Assembly: GCF_001651875.1 (NCBI RefSeq)
Contig: NZ_LNQB01000082.1
Span: forward strand, 1 to 64,000
DNA length: 64,000 bases
Reading direction: 5' to 3'
Source: Sinorhizobium saheli
Lineage (GTDB): Bacteria; Pseudomonadota; Alphaproteobacteria; Rhizobiales; Rhizobiaceae
The position numbers and the translations under genes were made by a program. Numbering within the stretch: the first letter of the stretch is position 1; each line of letters starts with the position of its first letter. The notes beneath the pieces were generated by a model. That model was not told where the DNA came from, ran no database searches, and worked only from the letters and a program-made list of their open reading frames with translations. Of this stretch, positions 8,214 to 16,583 are shown in pieces.

Positions 8214-9506
8214 ATGGCGGCGGCGGCACTTCACAACGACCTCAACAGCAATCGCAGCCTCAGGCTGCAAACGCTCGTGCGCCTGCGCTGGCTGGCGGTC
8301 GGCGGGCAGTCGATCGCCGTCGTCATCACGGCCCTGTGGCTGCAGTTCCCGCTGCCGCTCATCTCCTGTTCGGTGCTGATCGCGAGCCTCGCGCTCCTCA
8401 ACGTCATCCTCACCGTCCGCTACCCGCCGACGCAGCGGCTGACGCCGCCGGCGGCCTTCGTGCTGCTCGGCCTCGACCTCGCACAGCTGACCGCGCTGCT
8501 CTTCATCACCGGCGGGCTTTCCAACCCCTTTGCGCCGCTGCTTTGCGTGCCGGTCATCATCTCGTCGGCGTCGCAGCCGAAGCCGCACAGCATCGTGCTT
8601 GCCGGTCTCGCCGTGATCGGCATCACCGCACTCGCCTTCTCGCCCTTTCCGCTGCCCTGGTATCCCGGCACGGTCCTGTTGATTCCACGAGTGCTGACGG
8701 TCGGCATATGGTTCGCGATCGTCTCGATGACGGCCTTTGCCGCCTTCTACACCTATCGGGTCTCGCTCGAGGCGAGCGAGCTTTCCGAGGCGCTGACAGC
8801 GACGGAACTGGTGCTCCAGCGCGAAAAGCACCTGTCGCAGCTCGACGGCCTCGCCGCCGCCGCGGCCCACGAGCTCGGCACGCCGCTCGCGACGATCAGC
8901 GTCGTCGCCAAGGAGATGGAGCGGGAGCTCGGTGACGACCCGCGCTTCGGCGAGGATGTTCACCTCCTGCGCAGCCAGAGCGAGCGCTGCCGCGATATCC
9001 TGAAGCGGCTGACGACGCTCTCGTCCGAAAGCGAGGAGCACATGCGGCTGCTGCCGCTCTCGTCGCTGATCGAGGAGGTGATGGCGCCGCATCGCGAATT
9101 CGGGATCGAGATCGAGCTCAGGGAGAAAGGCGGCCGCGCCTCCGAGCCCGTCGGCATCCGCAATGCCGGCATCCTCTACGGGCTCGGCAACCTTCTCGAA
9201 AACGCTGTCGACTATGCCCGCAGGAAGGTGACGGTCACCACCGAGCACACGGCCGAGCGCGTCCGGGTGACGATCGAGGACGACGGCGACGGATTTGCGC
9301 CGGACATCCTCGCGAGAATCGGCGAACCCTACGTCACGCGGCGGCAGAAGGACGACAGCGCCGGCGGGCTCGGCCTCGGCCTCTTCATTGCCAAGACGCT
9401 GCTCGAGCGCTCCGGCGCGCGGCTCCGATTCGAAAACGGCAATCCCGGCGCCCGGGTCAGCGTCGAATGGCCGCGCGCGCTGATGGATGCCAAGCTGGCG
9501 AAATGA
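8214..9506 (+). CDS. actS: redox-sensing membrane histidine kinase ActS (RegB family)
   Basis: This 430-residue sensor kinase has about six N-terminal membrane segments (residues 25-180). They include the RegB-type quinone-site motif GGLSNPF (residues 100-106). The kinase core follows: H-box AAAAHELGTPLATI with His219, then ERCRDIL with Cys259 in the position expected for the redox-active cysteine of RegB, an N-box (NLLENAVDYA), and DDGDGF and GLGLGLF nucleotide-binding boxes. With its response regulator 88 bases downstream it forms the ActS/ActR (RegB/RegA, PrrB/PrrA) pair, which controls respiration, carbon fixation and acid tolerance genes in rhizobia and relatives. The ATG has GGAAGG upstream. 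Confidence 0.93.
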   Translation: MAAAALHNDLNSNRSLRLQTLVRLRWLAVGGQSIAVVITALWLQFPLPLISCSVLIASLALLNVILTVRYPPTQRLTPPAAFVLLGLDLAQLTALLFITGGLSNPFAPLLCVPVIISSASQPKPHSIVLAGLAVIGITALAFSPFPLPWYPGTVLLIPRVLTVGIWFAIVSMTAFAAFYTYRVSLEASELSEALTATELVLQREKHLSQLDGLAAAAAHELGTPLATISVVAKEMERELGDDPRFGEDVHLLRSQSERCRDILKRLTTLSSESEEHMRLLPLSSLIEEVMAPHREFGIEIELREKGGRASEPVGIRNAGILYGLGNLLENAVDYARRKVTVTTEHTAERVRVTIEDDGDGFAPDILARIGEPYVTRRQKDDSAGGLGLGLFIAKTLLERSGARLRFENGNPGARVSVEWPRALMDAKLAK

Positions 9507-9594
9507 CTTTTGGCAGATTATTGAAGACAGGCGTGAGGAAACTCAGATAGTTTTCAGTAGAACCGTCGGGTTTTTGCTGAGGGATTGAAGAAAA

Positions 9595-10179
9595 ATGATC
9601 GAAAAATCGACGGCTGCACCAAGCGCCCACTCCGCGGATGCCGACCTGATCGGGCCCGACAAGAGCCTGCTGATCGTCGACGATGACGGGCCGTTCCTGC
9701 GCCGCCTGGCGCGGGCCATGGAGGCGCGCGGTTTTGCGGTCGAGATCGCCGAGTCCGTCGCCGAAGGGATCGCCAAGGCGAAGACCCGCCCGCCGAAGCA
9801 TGCGGTCGTCGATCTCCGGCTCGGCGACGGCAGCGGCCTCGACGTGATCGAGGCGATCCGCGGGCGCCGCGACGACACGCGGATCATCGTGCTGACCGGC
9901 TACGGCAACATCGCCACCGCCGTCAACGCGGTGAAGCTCGGCGCGGTCGACTACCTCGCCAAACCCGCCGATGCCGACGACATTCTTGCGGCGCTCATCC
10001 AGCGTCCGGGCGAGCGGGTGGAGCCGCCGGAAAATCCGATGTCGGCCGACCGGGTGCGCTGGGAACACATCCAGCGCGTCTATGAGATGTGCGACCGGAA
10101 CGTTTCCGAAACCGCACGTCGCCTCAACATGCACCGCCGCACGCTGCAGCGCATCCTGGCAAAGCGCGCGCCGAAATAG
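9595..10179 (+). CDS. actR: response regulator ActR (RegA/PrrA family)
   Basis: A 194-residue response regulator. The receiver domain (about residues 24-140) has the acidic pair in LLIVDDDG, the phospho-acceptor Asp73 in VVDLRLGDG, Thr in VLTGYG and the conserved Lys in LAKPAD. A proline-rich linker leads to a Fis-type helix-turn-helix at the C-terminus (VSETARRLNMHRRTLQRIL). This compact layout is that of RegA/PrrA/ActR. It lies directly downstream of its cognate kinase gene, although the 88-base gap could hold its own promoter. The next gene is convergent, with a palindromic repeat between them. Confidence 0.94.
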   Translation: MIEKSTAAPSAHSADADLIGPDKSLLIVDDDGPFLRRLARAMEARGFAVEIAESVAEGIAKAKTRPPKHAVVDLRLGDGSGLDVIEAIRGRRDDTRIIVLTGYGNIATAVNAVKLGAVDYLAKPADADDILAALIQRPGERVEPPENPMSADRVRWEHIQRVYEMCDRNVSETARRLNMHRRTLQRILAKRAPK

Positions 10180-10213
10180 GCGGCGGGTTACAGACTTCTG
10201 CCCGCTGGCTCGC

Positions 10214-10340
10214 CCCCGGCCTGCCGGCCACCTTCTCCCCGCAGGCGGGGCGAAGGGGACTCGCGGCACTTGCCCAAGTCCCCTCTCGCCGTCAAAACGG
10301 GGCTAGGGTGAGGGGCAAGCCCGAGGAGAGGGGCAAACCT
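10214..10340. repeat. intergenic palindromic repeat, copy 2
   Basis: The stretch GCCGGCCACCTTCTCCCC, GCAGGCGGGGCGAAGGGG and a second half CCCCTCTCGCC...GGGTGAGGGG forms the mosaic of short palindromes seen elsewhere in this window. It lies between the convergent actR and mmcB-like genes and probably forms hairpins in both transcripts. Confidence 0.8.
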
Positions 10341-10351
10341 CGCCTAGCTCC

Positions 10352-10876
10352 CTAATCCCGCACGCCGCCCAGGATATCGCGAATCGATTCGCCGAGTTCG
10401 CCGTTGCGCTCGGCGGCCCATTCGGCGAGCATCAGGCGCTGTGCCGCGGCGCGGGCGAAGGCCTGTGTCACCGATTTCCGCGTGGCCGGGGGCAGGCGAT
10501 GCTCGGGGGCTTCGCGCAGCATATGCGCCTCGTAGCCGTCGGAGAGCATGAGGCCGCATTCCTCCGGAAAGATGTCGAGCGGCAGCTCCGCATGGGTCGC
10601 GAAGAACAGGCGGTCGCAGTGGAGCCGGTACTCCGGCCATTTGCGGTCGACTCGGAAGTCCTCGATCGAGGTCTTGATCTCCACGATCCAGATCTCGCCC
10701 TTGGCCGAAAGCGAGATCAGATCCGCCCGCCTGCCGCTTGCAAGCGTCAGCTCCGGCAGCACGGCGTGGCGCAGCTCGGCGAGCAGCCGCTGCACGCCGC
10801 GGCGCACCTTCAGCGCCCGTTCGGACTGACGCCCGTCGACGAGCGGGTTGTCGCCATGGATCGATAGTATCGTCAT
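10352..10876 (-). CDS. MmcB family DNA repair protein (PD-(D/E)XK-type fold)
   Basis: The 174-residue protein (ATG at 10876) carries a nuclease-like pattern: RRADLISLSAKGEIWIVEIKTS, where Asp and the E-x-K pair match a PD-(D/E)XK core, followed by EDFRVDRKWPEYRLHCDRLFF. This is the hallmark of the alphaproteobacterial MmcB family, linked in Caulobacter to DNA damage responses. A longer reading frame starts at 11044, but the extra N-terminus is low-complexity and runs towards the divergent gene, so the shorter form is preferred. It is transcribed alone and converges with actR. Confidence 0.82.
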   Translation of the reverse strand: MTILSIHGDNPLVDGRQSERALKVRRGVQRLLAELRHAVLPELTLASGRRADLISLSAKGEIWIVEIKTSIEDFRVDRKWPEYRLHCDRLFFATHAELPLDIFPEECGLMLSDGYEAHMLREAPEHRLPPATRKSVTQAFARAAAQRLMLAEWAAERNGELGESIRDILGGVRD

Positions 10877-11154
10877 TCCCGGGCTCCGGCTGGCATCGTT
10901 CTCGGTGTCAAAGTCTCGGTCCGCTCCTGTTCCCGAAATCGGCAGCGGCCGCCGCCACGCTCGAGCGCCTGGAAGAGCGCGGCGCTCCCCGCCCCCTTGT
11001 TGCAAAAAAGCAATCGTCGCGGAATTTACACTTTTTAGCCACATTGCGGCGGCGCGGTCCCTTGCGCGGCGCAGTGCAATCGAAAATAAGCTTCTGTCGC
11101 TGACGGCCGGACACCCTCCCCCGTATCCTCCTGACTTTCTATTACGAGACCCCC

Positions 11155-11829
11155 ATGCGCTTCCGCAACGCTCTCCTTTTGTGCAGCCTGGCGGCCACGA
11201 TCGCCCTTGCCGGCTGCTCGCAAACCACGACCACGGCCGGCCCCGCTCCCCAAGGCGAAAAAGTCGCGACGAATCAGATCTTCTCCGGCAATTATGGCCC
11301 TGTTGAGGACCATGGATATGCGCTGCCGGCCATCCCGATCAACCGCGTCGACCAGCGATTCCATCGCCAGATCGTCGACTATCCGACGAAGGAACGCCCC
11401 GGCACCATCGTCGTCAACACGCCGAGCCGCTTCCTCTACTACGTGCTGCCGGGCGGCAAGGCCGTGCGCTACGGCATCGGCGTCGGCAAGCAGGGTTTCG
11501 CCTGGGAAGGTGAGGCCTATGTCGCCTGGAAGCAGGAATGGCCGACCTGGCATCCGCCAAAGGAAATGGCCGAGCGCAAGCCGGAAGTCGCCAAATACGT
11601 CGAAGAAGGCATGGGCCCGGGCATCAACAATCCGCTCGGCGCGCGCGCCCTCTATCTCTTCAACAAGGAAGGCAAGGACACGCTCTTCCGCCTGCACGGC
11701 ACGCCGGAATGGTCCTCGATCGGCACCGCCGCCTCGTCCGGCTGCATCCGGCTGATGAACCAGGACATCATCGACCTCTATTCGCGCGTCCGCCCCGGCC
11801 GCAACACCCGCGTCGTCGTGCAGCAGTAG
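11155..11829 (+). CDS. L,D-transpeptidase (YkuD domain) lipoprotein
   Basis: A 224-residue protein with a lipoprotein signal peptide: a hydrophobic stretch and lipobox LAGC, with Cys21 as the lipidated residue. The rest is a YkuD-type catalytic domain with the motif HGTP...SSGCIRL, where Cys197 is the predicted nucleophile. Such enzymes make 3-3 peptidoglycan cross-links or attach proteins to peptidoglycan in the periplasm. In rhizobia they are abundant and tied to polar growth. The gene is divergent from mmcB and followed by an intrinsic terminator. Confidence 0.92.
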   Translation: MRFRNALLLCSLAATIALAGCSQTTTTAGPAPQGEKVATNQIFSGNYGPVEDHGYALPAIPINRVDQRFHRQIVDYPTKERPGTIVVNTPSRFLYYVLPGGKAVRYGIGVGKQGFAWEGEAYVAWKQEWPTWHPPKEMAERKPEVAKYVEEGMGPGINNPLGARALYLFNKEGKDTLFRLHGTPEWSSIGTAASSGCIRLMNQDIIDLYSRVRPGRNTRVVVQQ

Positions 11830-11850
11830 TTGTCTGCAGCTTGAAATGCG

Positions 11851-11887
11851 AAGGGCCGCCGGTCGAATGCCGGCGGCCCTTTCGTTT
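11851..11887 (+). terminator. intrinsic terminator after the L,D-transpeptidase gene
   Basis: A 12-bp perfect stem (AAGGGCCGCCGG at 11851-11862 with CCGGCGGCCCTT at 11870-11881) and a 7-base loop are followed by CGTTT. The U tract is short, so termination may be partial. It starts 22 bases after the stop codon. Confidence 0.75.
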
Positions 11888-11910
11888 GCCATCAACAGTG
11901 CGCCTTCGGC

Positions 11911-11989
11911 TGCCCCTTACCCTAGCCCTCTCCCCGCAGGCGGGGAGAGGGGACTTGGGCGGCGGTCGCGGCAGCGGGATGAGGGGCCG
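11911..11989. repeat. intergenic palindromic repeat, copy 3
   Basis: The element includes CCTCTCCCCGCAGGCGGGGA, then GAGGGGACTTGGG, and ends in GGATGAGGGGCC, matching the mosaic repeat family of this window. It lies between the convergent L,D-transpeptidase and malate synthase genes. Confidence 0.8.
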
Positions 11990-12016
11990 ATGCCGGCGGC
12001 GACCGCCGTCACTTTC

Positions 12017-14188
12017 TCAAACCACCTGCTTCGCCTTCAACTCCCGCCGGCGGCGGTGCAGCACCGGCTCGGTGTAGCCGTTCGGCTGCTCGCGGCCCTT
12101 GAGCACCAGATCGAGGGCCGCCTGGAAGGCAATCGATTCGTCGAAGCGGCCGGCCATGGGCGTGTAGTTCGGATCGCCGGCATTCTGCCGGTCGACGATC
12201 GCCGCCATCTTCTTCATCGTCTCGACGATCTGCCGTTCGCTGACGATGCCGTGGTGCAGCCAGTTCGCCATGTGCTGCGAGGAGATGCGCAGCGTCGCGC
12301 GGTCCTCCATCAGCCCGACATCGTTGATGTCGGGAACCTTCGAGCAGCCGACGCCGTGATCGACCCAGCGCACGACATAGCCGAGAATCCCCTGCGCATT
12401 GTTGTCGAGCTCGCGCTGGATGTCCTCCTCCGTCCAGTTCGGCCGCGGCACGACCGGGACTGACAGGATGTCGGCGAGCCTGGCGCGGCCCCTGCTCTTC
12501 AGGCGCGCCTGGACCTCGGCGACATTGACGCGGTGGTAGTGCGTGGCGTGCAGGGTCGCGGCGGTCGGCGAGGGAACCCAGGCGGTGTTGGCGCCCGCCT
12601 TCGGATGGGCGATCTTCTGCTCCAGCATCGCCGCCATCAGGTCCGGCATCGCCCACATGCCCTTGCCGATCTGGGCATGGCCGGCAAGCCCGCATTCGAG
12701 GCCGATATCGACGTTCCAGGTCTCGTAGGCCGAGATCCAGGCCGCCTGCTTCATGTCGCCCTTGCGGATCATCGGGCCGGCTTCCATCGAGGTGTGGATC
12801 TCGTCGCCGGTGCGGTCGAGGAAGCCGGTATTGATGAAGACGACGCGTTCGCGGGCGGCGCGGATGCATTCCTTGAGGTTGACGGTCGTGCGCCGCTCCT
12901 CGTCCATGATGCCCATCTTCACGGTGTTCGGCGCCATGCCGAGCGCCGCCTCGACACGGGCGAAGATCTCGCAGGCGAAGGCGACCTCCTCCGGACCATG
13001 CATCTTCGGCTTGACGACATACATCGAACCGGCGCGCGAATTCGCCCGGCGTCCGTTCGGGCCGATGTCGTGCAGTGCGATCAGCGCCGTCACCATGGCG
13101 TCCATGATGCCTTCCGGAACCTCGTTCCCTTGTCCGTCGAGGATCGCCGGATTGGTCATCAGGTGGCCGACATTGCGCACCAGCATCAGCGACCGGCCGG
13201 GAAGCGTCAGCGTGGTGCCGCCCGCGGCCGAATAGACGCGGTCGGTATTGAGCCGGCGCGTGAACGTCCTGCCGCCCTTCGCCACCGTTTCCTCGAGATC
13301 GCCCTTCATGAGCCCGAGCCAGTTGCGATAGACGACCACCTTGTCCTCGGCATCGACGGCGGCGACAGAATCCTCGCAATCCATGATCGTCGTGACCGCC
13401 GATTCGAGGATGACGTCGGAAATGCCGGCCGCGTCGGCCATGCCGATCGGCGTCGTCGCGTCGCGGACGATGACGATGTGGAGGCCGTTCCGGCGAAGAA
13501 CGATCTCGGACGGCGCCGTGGCGTCGCCGGCATAGCCGGCGAAATCAGCGGGATTGCCGGGAGCGACCTTCGCGCCGTTTGCGAGCGTGACGGAGAGCGC
13601 CGAGCCTTCGACCGCAAAGGATTTTGCGTCGCTCCAGCGGGCGCCCTCGAGCGGCACGGTCGCATCGAGGAAATCGCGCGCCCAGGCGATGACCCGCGCT
13701 CCGCGCACCGGGTTGTAGGCCTTGCCGCGCTCGGCGCCGTCGGCCTCGGCAATCGCGTCGGTGCCGTAGAGCGCGTCGTAGAGCGAGCCCCAGCGCGCAT
13801 TGGCGGCGTTCAAGGCATAGCGTGCGTTCATGACCGGTACGACCAGCTGCGGCCCGGCGATCGTCGCGATCTCCGGATCGACATTCGCGGTCGAGACGGA
13901 GAAAGCGGGGCCTTCCGGCAGGAGATAGCCGATCTCCCTCAGGAAGGCTTCGTAGGCCGCGATATCGACCGGTTGCCCGTGCTCGCGATACCAGGCATCG
14001 AGCTTCTCCTGGAGCTCGTCGCGCCTGGCGAGAAGGGCCCGGTTCTTCGGTGCGAGATCGTGGACGATCTGCGAGAGGGCGGCAAGGAAGTGCTCGGGAT
14101 CGACGCCCGTGCCCGGCATCGCCTCTTCGACCAGGAAGCGGTGGAGCCCCGCATCGATCTTCAAATCATATTTCTCAACGCGGTCCAT
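12017..14188 (-). CDS. glcB: malate synthase G
   Basis: This 723-residue protein matches malate synthase G, the long monomeric isoform, in length and sequence. Recognisable parts are the N-terminal [19 protein letters not shown], the active-site region [20 protein letters not shown], the TIM-barrel segment and the C-terminal cap with [20 protein letters not shown]. It condenses glyoxylate with acetyl-CoA to malate in the glyoxylate shunt, needed for growth on acetate, glycolate or fatty acids. It appears to be a single-gene transcript. A large inverted repeat lies just upstream of its start (14235-14283). Confidence 0.95.
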   Translation of the reverse strand: MDRVEKYDLKIDAGLHRFLVEEAMPGTGVDPEHFLAALSQIVHDLAPKNRALLARRDELQEKLDAWYREHGQPVDIAAYEAFLREIGYLLPEGPAFSVSTANVDPEIATIAGPQLVVPVMNARYALNAANARWGSLYDALYGTDAIAEADGAERGKAYNPVRGARVIAWARDFLDATVPLEGARWSDAKSFAVEGSALSVTLANGAKVAPGNPADFAGYAGDATAPSEIVLRRNGLHIVIVRDATTPIGMADAAGISDVILESAVTTIMDCEDSVAAVDAEDKVVVYRNWLGLMKGDLEETVAKGGRTFTRRLNTDRVYSAAGGTTLTLPGRSLMLVRNVGHLMTNPAILDGQGNEVPEGIMDAMVTALIALHDIGPNGRRANSRAGSMYVVKPKMHGPEEVAFACEIFARVEAALGMAPNTVKMGIMDEERRTTVNLKECIRAARERVVFINTGFLDRTGDEIHTSMEAGPMIRKGDMKQAAWISAYETWNVDIGLECGLAGHAQIGKGMWAMPDLMAAMLEQKIAHPKAGANTAWVPSPTAATLHATHYHRVNVAEVQARLKSRGRARLADILSVPVVPRPNWTEEDIQRELDNNAQGILGYVVRWVDHGVGCSKVPDINDVGLMEDRATLRISSQHMANWLHHGIVSERQIVETMKKMAAIVDRQNAGDPNYTPMAGRFDESIAFQAALDLVLKGREQPNGYTEPVLHRRRRELKAKQVV

Positions 14189-14234
14189 GCGGCAGCTCCT
14201 GAAATCTCGGTTTTCGGTATTCCAATAGGTAGGA

Positions 14235-14283
14235 GCGGGACGCCCGCGGAAAAGCGCTTCGCACTCTTCCGCGGGCGTCCCGC
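14235..14283. repeat. 17-bp perfect inverted repeat upstream of glcB
   Basis: GCGGGACGCCCGCGGAA (14235-14251) and its exact reverse complement (14267-14283) enclose a 15-base loop. It sits between the end of the hydantoinase gene and the start of glcB, both on the minus strand. No U tract follows on either strand, so a simple intrinsic terminator is not obvious. It could act as a transcript-end structure for the upstream gene or within the glcB leader. Confidence 0.8.
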
Positions 14284-14421
14284 CTCGTGCGGCAGTTTCT
14301 CACCAATTCATTGCCTGTCAATTCCGCAAGGATGCGAAGAATTGTTTCCGAAATGGAAAAGATTGCGGCCATATGAGACGTGGGGTGCAGGCGAATACCG
14401 CACCCCCTTTCGCTCACCCCT

Positions 14422-16419
14422 CTATTGGGCGATCCGCGGCCTGCCGCTCGCCGCGGCGATGAAGCGGGCCTCGATCAGCTTGCGGCGGCCTTCCACCTCC
14501 GGCGCATCGACTTCCTCCCGCATCGTTGCGGCCGGCTCCTCGGCGCCGTTCGCGCGCGCGGTCTCGAGCGCCATCGTCTCGGCGCGCCGGCGGGCGACCT
14601 CGAAGGCTTCGCCCTCATCCAGAAAGCGCTCGCTCACCCCGGCGCCGTTGACGATGAAGATGCCCTCCTCCGGCGTCGTCACGAAGACGGTGACGGACGC
14701 CCGCACCTGGCCGACCACGGCGCCGACGGCGTTGGCGACGTCCGCCTCCGCCGGAATGGCCGCCTCGGTGGCGAGCATCGTCGCGATCGCCGGGTAATAG
14801 ACCGGTGCCGAGGCGCCGAGGCCGACAAGGGGCCGGTCGAGGCCGATCGAAAAGCGGACGATGCCGGGTTCGCGCTTCAGCGCCCGGTCGACGGCGTGCG
14901 AGGCGGCGGGATCGATGGCTGCGCCATCCTCGTTGAGGCAGGCCTGCAGGATCACTTCCGAGGACTGTCGCGTCACCCGGTCGACGATCATCTGCGCCAG
15001 GGCTTTGGCCGACGGCGCGATCGGCTGGCCGGAACCGTCCCTTGTGCGGGCGGCGATCTCGAGCCCGAGGCGCGCCGCCGCGGCATTCCACTGCGCCTGG
15101 CCGCCCAAGACGTGCATCGCGTCGGAAGGGGTGAGGCCGCAGATGTGCACGAGCCCCCTTCCCACGAGCCGGTCGAGCGTCGCGCGCTGCGGCGTGCTGA
15201 CAAGCAACTCGGCGAGCGCCACGGGCACCATGCCGATGCGGTCGTAAAGCGCCTGCTCCTGCGGCTGGAGGCCGCTTGCGAGATGGTCGGGCAGGCCGGT
15301 GCGGACGGCAAAGCGGCCGTCGTGGCGGCCGGCATGGGTCGCGCGCAGCTGCTTCTCGAGCACCGAGAGCACGGCGTCGCCGTGGAGCGCCGCCGCGAGG
15401 CTCAGGGGCAGGAAGCGGCGCGGACCGAGGTCGAGCCTGGCCTTGAGGCCGCGGTCATTGATCTTCACCTCCGAATCGCCGCCGAGGCCATAGGTGCGCA
15501 TGGCGACCGCCTCGACCATGGTGCGGAAGCCGCCGACGACCGCCCCTTCCGCATCGAGCCGCGGGCGCCCCGCTTCGAGCACGGCGACATCCGTGGTCGT
15601 GCCGCCGATGTCCGAGACGACGGCGTTTTCGAGGCCCGTCAGATAACGGGCGCCGACGAGGCTCGCCGCCGGGCCGGACAGGATGGTCTCGATCGGCCTC
15701 AGCCGCGCCTCGGCCGCCGAGATCAGCGCGCCGTCGCCGCGCACCACCATCATCGGCACGTCGATGCCGCGCGCTTTGAGGAAATCCTCGCAGGAGCCGA
15801 TCAGCCGGTCGATCATCGACACCAGCCGGGCGTTCAGAAGCGTCGTCAGCGCCCGGCGCGGGCCCCCGAGCCTGGTGGAAAGCTCGTGGCTGCAGGTCAC
15901 CGGCAGGTGCGAGATCTCGCGGATGCGCTCGCGCACGCGCTTCTCGTGGTCCGCATTGCGCACGGCGAAATAGCCGGCGATGGCGAAGGAGGAGACTTCC
16001 TCTGCGAGCCTCGGCAGCGCCTCGTCGAGCGCGCTCATGTCGAGCGGCGTCTCGCCGCCATGGACGTTGTGGCCGCCGGGCAGGAAGAGCACCGGATCGG
16101 ACCCCAGCGCCTCCTGAAGCCCGTCCCGCTTCAGGTCCTGCGGACCGAAGCCGATCATCACCAGACCGGCGCGGCCGCCCTGCCCTTCGACAAGCGCGTT
16201 GGTGGCAAGCGTCGTCGAGAGCGAGACGAGGCTGATCGCCGAGACCGGAATCCCGGCCTTCTCCAGGACGGCTTCGACAGCGCCCGAGATGCCTTCGGCA
16301 AGGTCGTGACGGGTGGTCAGCGCCTTGGCCTTGGCAACGACGCCGGTCGCTTCGCTGAAGAGGACGGCATCGGTGTAGGTGCCGCCGGTGTCGATGCCGA
16401 GAAGAAGATGCGAGGTCAA
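14422..16419 (-). CDS. hydantoinase/oxoprolinase family protein (HyuA-like)
   Basis: A protein of about 665 residues of the HyuA/OplA ATP-dependent amidohydrolase family. The N-terminus has the ASKHA-type phosphate motif LLGIDTGGTYTDAVLF, and a second motif NAVVSDIGGTTTDVAVLEAGRP lies in the middle. The best start is a TTG at 16419 directly before TSHLLLGIDTGG, because no in-frame ATG occurs near the conserved N-terminus. The frame is open further upstream, but that part is not conserved-looking. Usual partners (a HyuB subunit) are absent, so the substrate is unknown. The gene is followed, after the inverted repeat, by glcB. Confidence 0.85.
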   Translation of the reverse strand: MTSHLLLGIDTGGTYTDAVLFSEATGVVAKAKALTTRHDLAEGISGAVEAVLEKAGIPVSAISLVSLSTTLATNALVEGQGGRAGLVMIGFGPQDLKRDGLQEALGSDPVLFLPGGHNVHGGETPLDMSALDEALPRLAEEVSSFAIAGYFAVRNADHEKRVRERIREISHLPVTCSHELSTRLGGPRRALTTLLNARLVSMIDRLIGSCEDFLKARGIDVPMMVVRGDGALISAAEARLRPIETILSGPAASLVGARYLTGLENAVVSDIGGTTTDVAVLEAGRPRLDAEGAVVGGFRTMVEAVAMRTYGLGGDSEVKINDRGLKARLDLGPRRFLPLSLAAALHGDAVLSVLEKQLRATHAGRHDGRFAVRTGLPDHLASGLQPQEQALYDRIGMVPVALAELLVSTPQRATLDRLVGRGLVHICGLTPSDAMHVLGGQAQWNAAAARLGLEIAARTRDGSGQPIAPSAKALAQMIVDRVTRQSSEVILQACLNEDGAAIDPAASHAVDRALKREPGIVRFSIGLDRPLVGLGASAPVYYPAIATMLATEAAIPAEADVANAVGAVVGQVRASVTVFVTTPEEGIFIVNGAGVSERFLDEGEAFEVARRRAETMALETARANGAEEPAATMREEVDAPEVEGRRKLIEARFIAAASGRPRIAQ

Positions 16420-16511
16420 TTTCTGCTTAGGTCCGTAGTGAGGATCGGGAGAAGGGGATCGTCCCGGTGATAGGGCATATTTTCGGGAAAAACCATCGCG
16501 TGGGAGCGACC

Positions 16512-16525
16512 TTTGCGCGCGCAAA
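16512..16525. promoter_or_regulatory. palindrome TTTGCGCGCGCAAA, possible operator
   Basis: A perfect 14-bp palindrome about 95 bases upstream of the TTG start of the hydantoinase-family gene and downstream of the P450 gene. It could be an operator for the hydantoinase gene, but no regulator is encoded nearby and only one copy was seen. Confidence 0.3.
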
Positions 16526-16539
16526 TGCAGCGAACCGGC

Positions 16540-16567
16540 GGGTGCGGCGTAGAGGCCTGCCGCACCC
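16540..16567 (-). terminator. hairpin downstream of the P450 gene
   Basis: GGGTGCGGC (16540-16548) pairs with GCCGCACCC (16559-16567) around a 10-base loop, 16 bases past the P450 stop codon. There is no U tract, so it may be a weak terminator or a 3'-end stabiliser. Confidence 0.45.
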
Positions 16568-16583
16568 GGAGAGCGCGACAACG

